31,937 bases of DNA from Polysphondylium violaceum (lineage: Eukaryota > Evosea > Eumycetozoa > Dictyosteliales > Dictyosteliaceae), in NCBI GenBank assembly GCA_000277445.1, contig AJWJ01000260.1, forward strand, positions 1 through 31,937, given 5' to 3'. A program made the position numbers and the translations under genes. The notes beneath the pieces were generated by a model, which was not told where the DNA came from, ran no database searches, and saw nothing but the letters and a program-made list of their open reading frames with translations. Position 1 is the first letter of the stretch. Each line of letters opens with the position of its first letter. This document shows positions 1-11,400 of this stretch, piece after piece.

Positions 1-175
1 AAAAAAAAAACTTTTAGGTTATATGTGAGGCAGGCACAAGACAGGCAGTATCTGTATTGTGTATTGTGTGTATTGTATTATATCGCTGCCATCATATATT
101 TAGATAGGGACCAACACTGCTCATTGAGAGTGTGTGTGCATGTGTATATATAACAACATAGATAGATAATTATAA
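1..175 (+). promoter_or_regulatory. upstream region of the C1-domain gene
   Basis: This stretch lies directly 5' of the first gene. It holds an A10 run at the very edge, TG-rich simple sequence and TATA-like patches, then the A-rich context right before the ATG. No coding frame is visible. It probably contains the 5' UTR and part of the promoter, but no individual site can be pinned down. Confidence 0.4.
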
Positions 176-3100
176 ATGGATCCTTTACCACTTCAGCATG
201 ATTGGGCTAAAAAGCATTTCAATACACCGCCCTATTGTTTTATATGCAGTAAATTAATTTGGGGTGCTGGCAAACTAGCATACTGTAGGTATTCGTCTAC
301 TATACGCAGCAGAAGCGATATCACAGAGATCTAATCTAATTTAACCATGTATGTTTATGAATATACTTGTAGATTGTAAAAGTTGTCATGTAACATGTCA
401 CTATGAATGTAATACCAAATCAGAACATATACCTTCTTTTTGTACAGTTGTAAAGCATGACTGGAGTAAAGACTCTTTTGATACAAATCCAACATGCAGT
501 GGTTGTAATAATATAATATTTTCTCACAAAGGAAAAGCACATGGATTTTCTTGTTCTAAATGTAATTTTAAGGTATTTATTATTGTTAGACTAGTGTCGG
601 GTTGTAGTAGTAGTTATGATAGGATGTTGTTGTATTAATATTATCTCTATCCGATAGTCTCATAAAAATTGTAAGAATCTGTGTGGAAGATGTGAATCAA
701 CAAAGTCATCGACATCCTTGTTGTCGCTGATAAAGTCGTCGAGCGAGAGTAGCAGTAAGAGTAGTGGAACGTTGGAGAGTTTATTCACACCGTTTAATAT
801 GAGCATAGATTTAAATAATCCTGTCATCAGTCCGAGTGGTGCAGGGGACCCAAACAGTCCAAATCCCAATAGATTGTCGAGATCGGTTTGGTCGGCAAAT
901 CAACAGCTTTCGGCAAGTTCAAATAATCTGCCAGTGACGTCGATATCGATATCGTCGTCGGTGGCGTCGATTCCTTCGAGTCCAAATTTGGATTCGAGCC
1001 AGTATCGGTCGTTGGCCAGATCGGTCGACTTGAATTCGCCCAGATTCAACTCATTGGTTGCGTCTGGGTCGTTGTCGATAGATGCCAATGCATCGATTGC
1101 TGGTGGCCTGGACGACGTGATGTTTGAGCTCGACAACACCTTTATACCGCGCAGTGTGGATCAAAAGAGACAGTTTTTCGAAAAGATGAAGTTCTTTTTA
1201 CTCTGTTTCTCGTATCGTCTTGATCCCGAGTACAATTTATATATCAACGACATCAAGCAGCAGATCCAGCAACAGGCAGACAAACTGTCGTCTTCGACAA
1301 CATCGTCGTCGTCACGTCCCTCGTCGCCCACCCCCACGCCCACCTCCACGCCCACACCGGCGGCCGTATCGCCGCTGGACTTTTTCTACGGCGATATGGT
1401 CAAGTATCGATCCATCTCGCAGGTCTTTCATTCAGAGATGCTCACCAGCGGCCGTGTCAGATCTGCAAAGCAGTATGACCACTACAAGAGTTTGTTTGAA
1501 TGTCTCTTGATCATGTACTCCAACTATTGGGACGAAGACTCTGACTCTCTCTACCGTCTGGCTATGGACATCTACACGTTCCTCAGCACCCACAAGGTGG
1601 ACCCCGAAAACATATTGATTGGCATGACCCCGTCCAAAGAGATTCAACGTCGTGTCAAAAAGCACTTTTATCCCACGCATTTGGACCTCCAGCAAAAGGC
1701 CCCCTCAAAATTCAAGGGTAAATGGGACCTCAGAATATCGCGGTCCTCGCTCATCGACAATATCACCACGTGGGGCCAGATTGAAAACAAAGACTCGCTC
1801 ATGAAGGTGGTCAAAGAGTTTTCCAAGCACCTCGAGAATGAAAAGTACAAAGAGGGCGATATCATCATTGCCAAGCTCCCCAAAAACTGGAATGACAAGC
1901 AGCAGGCCTCATCGGTCAACGACCCCCTCTCGTCGTCCTCCTCGACCCCATTGCTCGGCGTCATATCCGACTCGAATCACCACGAGTTTGACGAAGGCTC
2001 CTTTATTTTGGGCCGTTTTATCAAAGAAGCCGACCCGCTCGGACTCAATTGTTTGATCTATATACAGGCCGACGAACTCAAGCCGCTCAGAATCCCCACA
2101 TCGAGACTGGTGTCGTTTAGAATCCTCGATATCATCGTGCCCAGCGAAAAGAATCGTATCGAGCGTCTTATCACCAATCCATTTGATGCGTTTATCACAG
2201 AGCTACGATCGGCGGTAAAAGAAACAACCAAGGCTCGACTTGCAGAGCGTGGATACAATGTGGCCCTCATTGGACAGGGTCTGTTATTCAATGGTGTGCA
2301 GTGTTCCAATATTGAAGGATTAAACAAACTTAGAAAGATGATCTCGTCATTCGACTCGCTGCCAGAGTACCTCACCAGCATAGATACCTTTTCACACGAG
2401 GCTACTCAATTCTTTTTAAAGTATCTCAAGTCACTCTACATGTCAGAGATGAATGGCAATCATTGCATATACTTTAATCGTGAAGAAACTTTAAATCATC
2501 CCATTATAAATCTAGATATCATTCAGATTGAAACAATGTCATATGAATATGATTTATTGCACAACAGTAGTAATTTAAACAATGCATATAATAGTAACAG
2601 TAGTAATAGTAATAGTGGCAATAGTAATTTAGATCAAGATCCATCATTCAAGTATTTTTCAAGTCTAAAGAACCAGTATATTAAATTTAAACCTTATCTA
2701 CCAAATATAAAGTCAATGATCAATGAGATCGAAACCGGTAGAAAGTATTGTATAACAGCAAAGGATTCGTTGACAGGATTGGTATCAGAGTGTGATTTGG
2801 CCATCGACACCATCAACAACACCAACACTAGAATATTTGATAGCACGAAAAAGAGAGAGCTCACCAATTGGTACTTGCAGTTGATTCGTGAAACAATAGA
2901 CAGCTATCTCAAAGAAACGGGATACGACGGCAATGCAGTGCCCGAAAACTATATCGATCGTCCACCGCAGTCCCTGTCCAAGGTGAGAGAGAACCTTAGA
3001 ATTGTAAATTTAGTACTGAAACCAAACAACAAGGTCGAGTTTGAACATCGTCTTCAACGTCTTATTTTGCCGCTCAAGAAAAAGATCTATGCCGGTATCG

Positions 3101-4056
3101 ACGAGTTTTTGTCGGCAGCCGAAATTCTATTTGTAGAGAAGCTCAAGGAGCACAAGGCCATGTTGGAGTCGTATTCCGACGAGTTTGTAATTGTCGACGA
3201 TATCCAAGAGTGTGACCTTAGATCAACGCTGGCTTTGTTGAAATCTGTATACTTGATCATTAGCAATAGTCCGGTGCTTACACCCACCGGTGGCAATAAC
3301 AATAATCCTGGATCGTCGTCTTCGTCGCCAGTCTCGCAATCTTCTTCTCCATTGTACACAACCGCCTCCACTTCACCTTCGTCGCCGTTGTCTTTTAGCA
3401 CACTTAGCAATGCACTTCGTAGTAGTTCGGGAGGACTAGATCAGCCAATCATTGCCACGGGTGTGCCCGGTAACCATATACCAATTGTTTTGAAACTATA
3501 TAACCTCGTCGAAGATATTGTGTATATTAGAGAGATGAGATCCCTTGAAGAGAAGTTTTATAGCAATGAGATCCTATCAGAGTGCACCTGGGTCAACGAT
3601 AAACAGCAACAGCAACAAAATCAAGCACTCTCAAACATTGTGCCAATCACTGGCTTGATTTTCTCTCGATTACTAAGACTAAAACACGAGTTAAGAACTG
3701 TATTAGAGGTTTGGGAAAGTAACAAGCTCCCTATCAATAATTATGTACCTTTGAATTCATCACCTTCATCGCAATCATCGTCATCAACTTTATCATCAAC
3801 CTCGTCACAATCACTAAATGTTTCATCTTTATCAATTTCATCACCCTCGTCGTCATCATCATCATCACTATCATCATCAACACTGACTGCAGGAAATAGT
3901 AATAGTAATAATTCATTATCACCCTCAAGCTCATATACCTCTTTACCTTCAACTATAAATAATAATAATAATAACAATAATGGTTTAAATAACAGCAGGG
4001 TCAATCATCAAATTATAATTGGTAAAAAGGATGATTTATATATTTCAAATAATTAA
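176..4056 (+). CDS. two-C1-domain (phorbol-ester/diacylglycerol-type zinc finger) protein, function unknown
   Basis: Three exons, 176-284, 373-572 and 658-4056, give about 1235 aa. The ATG at 176 is in A-rich context. Two C1-type zinc fingers sit at the N-terminus. C1-1 has ligands H8, C21, C24, C38, C41, H46 and C49; the spacing x12, x2, x13, x2, x4, x2 is exact, but the last Cys is displaced (C60 instead of about 57). C1-2 has H65, C78, C81, C97, C100, H105, C108 and C115, with a 15-residue loop where 13-14 is usual. Each intron interrupts one finger, and only these joins restore the ligand pattern. A Ser-rich linker follows, then a large apparently folded, partly helical region (about 240-900) that I do not recognise, then Ser/Asn/Gln-rich tails. 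C1 domains often recruit proteins to membranes through diacylglycerol, but many are atypical and do not bind lipid. No kinase, GEF or GAP motif was recognised, so only a signalling or membrane role can be guessed. Confidence 0.85.
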
Positions 4057-4411
4057 TATATGCAACATAACCAAAACGTTAATATGTATAATAAAAAAAA
4101 CTCTATAAACAACATCAAAAAGATATTTATTTTTTATTTGGATGTGGCCAAGAGATGGACCTAAGGATTCCTGAATAATTTATTTAATTAACTAATCAGA
4201 AAATATAAATTAATCATTTTGTTTAAATATCTTTTTATTTAGTTAAAAGGGTTAGACAATACTTGATCAATCATTAATAAAATATTCTTTTGGCAATGAA
4301 ATCAATTTTTCTCAATAATCATCAATTTTTGTTGTAAAAAATTTTCATGAAATCTTTGCTGTGAAATTTATGTGCAAATTTTATTTAATTTGAAAGTGGA
4401 TATATATTAAA
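4057..4411. other. intergenic, C1-domain gene to COMMD2
   Basis: This is A+T-rich DNA between two genes on the same strand. It starts with the 3' UTR of the C1-domain gene, including an AATAAA at 4090-4095, and ends with the A-rich leader of COMMD2. I see no ORF, RNA gene or repeat of note. Confidence 0.5.
4090..4095 (+). terminator. poly(A) signal AATAAA of the C1-domain gene
   Basis: A canonical AATAAA lies 34 nt past the TAA stop and is followed by an A-run. This is the expected position for 3' end formation of this gene. Confidence 0.5.
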
Positions 4412-5373
4412 ATGATTATTGAACTAGATGCTAAGCATAAACAAGATTTATTGTTTCTTAAAACATTATCACCAGAGAGTAAGAGATTCAATATAAACTA
4501 TAGGTTATCAATAAAACATTATATTAACTCATAAACCAAACCATTCAGTTGTAAATGAGTTTTGTAGAATAGGATTAGAGTTTATGAAATCAGGTTCAAA
4601 TAGAAAGTTATATATAGGTGCTGCTCGTAAGTAAACATACATTATTATCAATCAAATATATATGATACCTATAGATCTTTATATAAATCTATCTCTAGTA
4701 AAAAATAAAGATTGTTAATTCAAACATATTCTCTCTTCAACAGAAAAATTAAATGTTTCACCAGATAAAATTGAAAGTGTAATAGATGCTATCACTCATT
4801 TATTCTCTGAAAGCTCAAGATATTTATTAAACGAAAATGATTTCAACGATTCTCTTTCGCCCTTAAAGTTTGAAGAAGAATTAGTTAATCAATTAAGAGA
4901 AGTAAGTTTAGCTATACAATTATACAACATAGATAGCGTAGTAGAATCATTTGAATTGATATATAGTTTATTCTTATAAAATTAGGTTTATTTTGAAAAT
5001 AGAAAAGATATTAGAAATGTCTTACAAGAATTTTATCCTCATTTAGATCACTATTCAAATTTAGAATGGAGATTGGATACACAGGTAATTAAAAAGATGA
5101 TAGTTTAGCAGCATGTTTTATCTTTTGATTTCTAATATTTTAACAAAAATTAATCAATATTAGGTTGCAAATAGAAGTTTAGGACAAAGTATAAATCCAA
5201 TTTATATGTTAAAGTTAAGCACAAAGAATGGTAATGTCGAAGGTAAAGGATTAAAAGAATTTTTACTTCAAACCGATCCAAATAATTTAAAACATATTAC
5301 AACTGAATTAGAATCTGCTTTAATGGAGGCAAAATCATATGAAAATAGACTTATTATGAGAAATATTAAATAA
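4412..5373 (+). CDS. commd2: COMM domain-containing protein 2 (COMMD2)
   Basis: Five exons, 4412-4478, 4549-4626, 4744-4901, 4986-5084 and 5164-5373, give 203 aa; human COMMD2 is 199 aa as I recall it. Introns are 70, 117, 84 and 79 nt, all GT..AG. The protein follows human COMMD2 along its length: the start [10 protein letters not shown], then [12 protein letters not shown], then the KLNVSPDKI stretch. The helical N-domain is followed by the COMM domain, with [28 protein letters not shown] and the C-terminal end MRNIK, which matches the conserved end of COMMD2. COMMD proteins assemble as a ten-member ring within the Commander complex (with CCDC22, CCDC93 and the retriever subunits), which recycles membrane proteins from endosomes. 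The gene is convergent with the VPS13 gene. Its AATAAA (5369-5374) overlaps its own stop codon. Confidence 0.93.
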
Positions 5374-5374
5374 A
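5369..5374 (+). terminator. poly(A) signal AATAAA overlapping the COMMD2 stop codon
   Basis: The last Lys codon and the TAA stop together form AATAAA. Further AATAAA copies follow in the TAAATAAATAAATAAG stretch up to about 5400, any of which could direct cleavage. The 3' UTR is therefore probably very short. Confidence 0.5.
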
Positions 5375-5440
5375 TAAGACAAGATAAATAAATAAATAAG
5401 ACAAGATACTTTTTCTATGAAAAAAAAAAGAAATAATGTT

Positions 5441-5446
5441 TTTATT
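5441..5446 (-). terminator. poly(A) signal AATAAA overlapping the VPS13 stop codon
   Basis: On the minus strand the end of the gene reads AGT TAA TAAA, so the AATAAA shares two bases with the stop codon. Only 71 nt separate this stop from that of convergent COMMD2. Confidence 0.5.
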
Positions 5447-8400
5447 AACTCTTATCAGTATTGTTGTTTTTCTTTATATTCTTGTCATTATCATTATTAT
5501 TGTTATTATTATCATTATTATTATTATTATTATTTAAAGTTATATTACTTCTTCTATTTGGATTTATATTTTTCGAAGTTGAAGAGTCTGAAAACAAATA
5601 GGTTTGATCCAATTTAATTTCACATATAATATTTTGGATGGTTGGAAATAATGTTGAGGAGATATTATTACCATTTTGGTCGAGTAGCTCTACAAATACA
5701 TCATTGCCTTCGATATCATCGGTAGAAGCATTTGATATCTCGTCACCAGTACTATCTCGAAGAGGATTCCTTTTTTGTTGTTTTTTAGAATCACTGGCAT
5801 ACAGGAACCTGTCATTGTCTTTGAGACTTAGTTTAAGATCCCATAGTCTAATTTGAGCAGAGGGAGTAAAGTTCTCATCAAGGACATAAAAGAACTGGGT
5901 TGTGATGACAATATAACTGTACACGTTTCTTTCATTGTATACCTTAAAGTGGGTCACATACCATTCCTTGTTGGAACTCTCGTGTTTGGGCATATCTTTG
6001 ATGATCTCTTGCCAAAATGACTTGTCAAAGGAGTAGGAACGAATGATGCCGTCGGGACCGATATATCTTGGTGGTCGAGTTCTTGTCTTGTTGCTTGTAG
6101 ACGAGAGCGCCGTGTCGAGATAAAAGTTTTGAATGCCTTGAGAGGTGGAGCTAATCATATCGATTGCCCCAACAGTAGGTTTGACCAGGGTTCCTAAAAT
6201 TCCTTTTCCAAAGCCTCTGAAAAGGCCCGAGAGACCTTGATCTTGAAACTCTCTGATTGGCGTATCAACGAGGCCGGCAATACCATGAGCGATACCTTTA
6301 CTAAACTTTTCAATACCACTCGAAACCCCATCAATGACATGTCGAGGTTGATTGGATCGTTCAGAATGTTCTCTCTGTTGGAGATACTTGGAATCCAAAG
6401 AAAGGGGGGCAATGGCCGACCCAATGGTTGTTGTCAACTTGTTTGCAGAATTAAAAATACCATAGATAGAGTTTTTCACCAAGCTTTTGGTGCCCTTTGC
6501 CACGCCCCTGGTAAAATATTCTGGATTGGTAAATCCAGCGGCGTATTCATAGAAAAAGTCATTTACGCCTCTGGATATACTCTCAGCCAAAGAGATGGGT
6601 GCCCCAAAGATAGAGTACAACAAGATCTTGCTAAACTGCCATTTATAATGGGAGAGGAGTGAGAATCCTAGTCCTTCGGCAGTGACAAACTGATGTTCCA
6701 ATTTCAAACTCTCTAAATGAAGAGGAGCTTTATCGATATTGGCCAAAGCCGCAAAAGCCCCAATCATTGCACTGGAATGACGTGAGGAACGATAGCTGAG
6801 TACAATGTCAATGAGGGGAAGATAGAGGAATTCAAAATACAATCTCTTTGAATCAATGGTGAGAGGAACGGGGATATTTGCATAGGGAGCAATGATTTTC
6901 TTTCTCTCTTGATTGGTCCTTTCATCTACAGATTTCTTTATCGTTTTAAATATCTTTAATTCATTAAAGTAAGTATAAAGATGAAAGAGCAATGTTTCAT
7001 CGATTTGTACTTCAAGTGGCAACAGTTCAAAACTAAGTTCCTTTATATAATCAATACCAGTTGGTATATCATTTTCACTTGAACTATATTTGGTTGATCT
7101 AGTAAATGAAACATTTAAACAATTATTATTGGATTTTAACAAGTTATTACTATCATCTGTTGTTGTTGTTGTTGTTGTTGTTGATGATCTATTATCATCA
7201 TCATCATCATCATCACTATTACTACTATTATTATTATTGCCTGATGAAACTATAACTGGATAAGGAGTATGGTAGAGTTGATTATCTACTTTAAAGTTTT
7301 CAATGGAAAAGTTTATATTTTGTTCAGTAGATTGTTGAGAGAAATTAAATTCTAATCCAGCCAAAGTAAGATAAATCAATTCTTTTGGATGACCATCAAT
7401 CAAAGATAAACTAATACCAGATAACAATACTTGTAAATTAATGATAGAGTTTTCTTTTTCACTACCAATCCCAGTGTTACTAGTGGTTGTTGTTGTTGTA
7501 AGGTTAGGTGTACTAGAAGTTGAACTAGAGGATAAATTATCATTCTGATTGTTGCTGTTATTTGTTGCCGTTGTTAATAAAGAGCTATTTAAATCTTGAT
7601 TATTTAATAATAGATCTATATTCTTTTTAACGGCATTTGAGTTGTTTAGATCAACTAATCTGAGTATATTAGTTGGACCATGAGCCAATATTTCCAATCT
7701 AATATTCAAATCTTTGGTGCCGCCATGAATAACTTTAAGGGGAGTAGGTTTATGGAATTGCAATTTATCTAGACTAACTGTCTTCTTAAATGGAGTATTC
7801 GGAATCGACACACCCAATCGCTTGGTGCCCATGGGGTCAGTCCATACAAAACGAATGTATTTACCAGGCTCAACAATGGTGCTTGTAGCCGTATCAATTT
7901 GATGAATCTTTATCGGAACCGATGTAAGATTCTCAATTTTATAGGGAGGATATTGTTTGGATTCTGGATTGAGAGTGATAAAGTGAACACCTTTTTCAAC
8001 CAATATCTGTACCAATGCTAAATAGAGATCATCGTCCACTGGCGACGCTTTGGTGACAACATCTTTATCTTGTTGTTGTTCTTGTGTCTCTTCTTCATCG
8101 TCATCATCATCACTACCGCTGCTGCTATCATTGTATACAATACCGCCTTTTTCAAGTTTAATGTGGAACGACATGGATTTGTTTACACCAAATGAGCCCG
8201 ACCATTCAGAGTCTTTGGCCAATTTAAAGTTGATTTGTTTGGGCGATGTTTCATCCATAAAGTGAAAGGGGAGCGATTCTTTGGGCTCAATGAAAAAGTT
8301 TCTATACACTGCCGAATTGATTTGACTGTAAAATATTTTGAATGGAAGATTGTTGATCAACATGTATTTGGGAGAGATGGTTATGTGTCTGGTCAGCGAG

Positions 8401-11400
8401 TATTGGTCATAGAGTTTGGTTGACAGGGTAAACTGCAGAGAGAGGCGCATCGAGTACTGTTCCTTGACAATGGATACATCTTCTTGTTTATCGAGCTGCA
8501 AGAGAATTGGGTTTGACCATTGCGATTTATCCACCTGAATCACGATCTGTGGTATGTTTTTCTCTGTATTAGAGGGCACAGGTGAAAACATAAATGATGT
8601 TTGTTGGTTTTGACAACTTGGATTATTGTACCAATTTCTAGGATCCTTGTAATAGTCTACCGACTCTTGCTGTTGTATAGGTGCTGGTGGCATTTGTATA
8701 CCGCCATTACTGCCAGCAATTGAGGGTGACATAGGTAATAGCGAGGGTGACATGGTCGACTGTAGCTGAGGTGACATAATAGGTGGTGACAATATACTAG
8801 TTGTAGCTGGTGAAAATGATGATGATAATGAGTTGTTGTTGTTATTATTACTATTCTTACTGCTACTACTATTAATAGTTGGGGCATTTGTTGTAGAATC
8901 ACTGCCTTTTAATTTATACAATATATTTAAACCAGTGTCGTTTGAGATCCAATAAGTGAAATAAAGATTGACTTTGATGGAGCCCAATGTTTCAGTTTGA
9001 AAGATATTTAAATAAAATGGATTCCCTTGTTGATCAGTGACTTTTTTAGTTTGATTATTGATATAATTTTGAGTGGAATTGTTGATTTGAATATGATTGG
9101 TCCAACTAAATCCCTCAATTCTAACTCTAATCATCACTGTTTTCTCTGTGTTTGTCGAATAAATACCCTTTGATTCATATTTATCCAAAGTAACATTACC
9201 AACTATTTTGGCCGATTCTTGATCATACAGTGAAACATCCATTTTCAACGATAAATGATTCTGTATTACCAATGGTGGTAATATTTTAATTATATGATTG
9301 GTTCTCTTTATATTGGTATTAATATTACTAGTATTGGTACTATCAATATTGTTGTTACCACTATTGTTACGATTACTACTGCTGGTTGAATATTCAAATA
9401 AGTCAGATTCAGTTATATCGGGATTGGTACTGTAGTGGGTATCAATTTGAACACAATAATATAAATTGGGAGGAGTGTCAAAGAGGAAACAACCAGGTAA
9501 TAGACAGCTATTACGACAATCCAATGGATTACTCCATCGTTGCTGTTGCTGTTGTGACTGTTCTTTTTGTTTGGGTCTAAAGCTGAGTACGGGCAGAATA
9601 CGCATATCTTTGTGGATGGGCAGGGGTTTGGATTGTTTTGGTTGAATCTCATAGGGCTTTTGGTAATTGGATGATGGGGGTAAATCTAGATACTCGAGGG
9701 TGTGATCAGTTTCGTTGACAAGCAGGATATTTGAACGCACGCTCAACAGTTTACTTGAATCGCTCACTGTGATTTCATAGACCAATTGTTTGACCCGGTG
9801 CGATGTGTTGGTGGGATCTTTGGGCACCAAACTGCAGACGTAAATGCCCGCTCGGTGAATGGGCAGATTTAGCACGGGCTCGAATCCATCGACAATAAAG
9901 CTGATTCTGTAGAGCGATACAGTGGTTATGTCTCTTACTTTTGATAGAATAGAACTACTCTTTCCATCGATTCCAGTCGTACTGCCAACGCCGCCTTGCA
10001 CACCAAGGAGATCTTTGAAATCCAAAAATACTTCGCCGCCATTGACCAGCACCCTCTGGGGGTAATCTCCACCGCCGCCATCATTGCTACCGGCGCCACC
10101 TTCATTTCTGGGTGGAGTAACAAAGTATCTGATTTCCAAGCCACAGTGATTTCTCAGGATAAAGGGATGAAAGTTTTGTGCTTTATATAGTTGCAACTGT
10201 GCGATGTTGTTGGCCACACTAGCTGTGTCTTCCACGCTGCCCGTGTCCTTGTAGTATGCTCCACCGATACCATTGCTACCAGAGTCCTTCAACACTGACA
10301 AAAAGGTTTCATACGAGAAATTCACAAGATCAAACAGGGACTTGGTTATGTTGAGGTTGAGTTTCTCGTTGGAGGAAATAATGACATTAGTCGTCGGGTC
10401 TTTGGTCTCGATGCCCACTTTGAATCCCCACTTCTCGACGGCAGGCTCCCAAATCGATTTGGAGATATTAAAGTAGTTGGCAGAGAAGAACATAGCCAAG
10501 AAAACCCGGGTCTCTATGACCTCGACCGACACATTTGAGAGCTTGATATCGGCTATGCCGCAGTACTTGCCATTGTGATCGTTGATGATTGTGAGTGATA
10601 TACAAGGTGATTGGAAATTGACTCGGGGTATACCACCTTTCTTGACTGCACCAGTGCCACTATTGCTGGCCGCGTCATTGCCACTGCCACCGCCATCCTC
10701 GTCGTCGTGATCCACCATGGTCTTCTCCGAGAGTCTCTTGGGGGGTTTCTTTAGATTTAGCTTTGAGAGACTGGTGACCAGATTCTCTATGTTCTTTGAA
10801 ATCGACACAAACAAGAGGAAATCTTGATAGGAAAAGGAGATGTGGACGGGATCCATGCCAATCAATATGTCAATGGGCAGTGACTCTTTGCCCTCGACCA
10901 TGGAGACGGTGATGGTGATAGAGTGGGGACTGATAATGGTTTCTTCTGTTTGATCGGGTATGTCTGCTCTGCACTTGAAGAGTTCCAATTTATCCAATCC
11001 AAATTGAATGTCGGTGTAGGTGAGTGGGTCACCTTCCTGCACATTGATCTTCCCCATAGCCGACGCCTTCAAAACCAACAGCTTTGAGTCAAATCGGGTG
11101 GGATTATCAACCAACGAGAGCTCGAGATTGGTGGTCTCTATATGAACAATTGTAATGGGTCCCATGGAAGTCTTTTTATTTTGGAACATAGCTTTCAGCG
11201 GAGACTTGGTCGCCTCACTACTGCCCAAGTTTGGTCCACCTGGAACTTGATTAACTAATGCAGGATCGGTAGATGCAGACACCATGATGGGTGAGTGAAT
11301 GGGCGATACATCCGACAACGCAGACAGTGCCATAACACCAGGCATGATGAAATCGATCATGGCCACCAACGATTCAGGCACAATAATGACTCTAAAGCTA

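Noticed and set aside
1220-1510. Arg-rich plus-strand frame inside the C1-domain gene.
   Set aside because: It is a shifted reading of Ser/Thr/Pro codons of the real gene, with no start context or family match.
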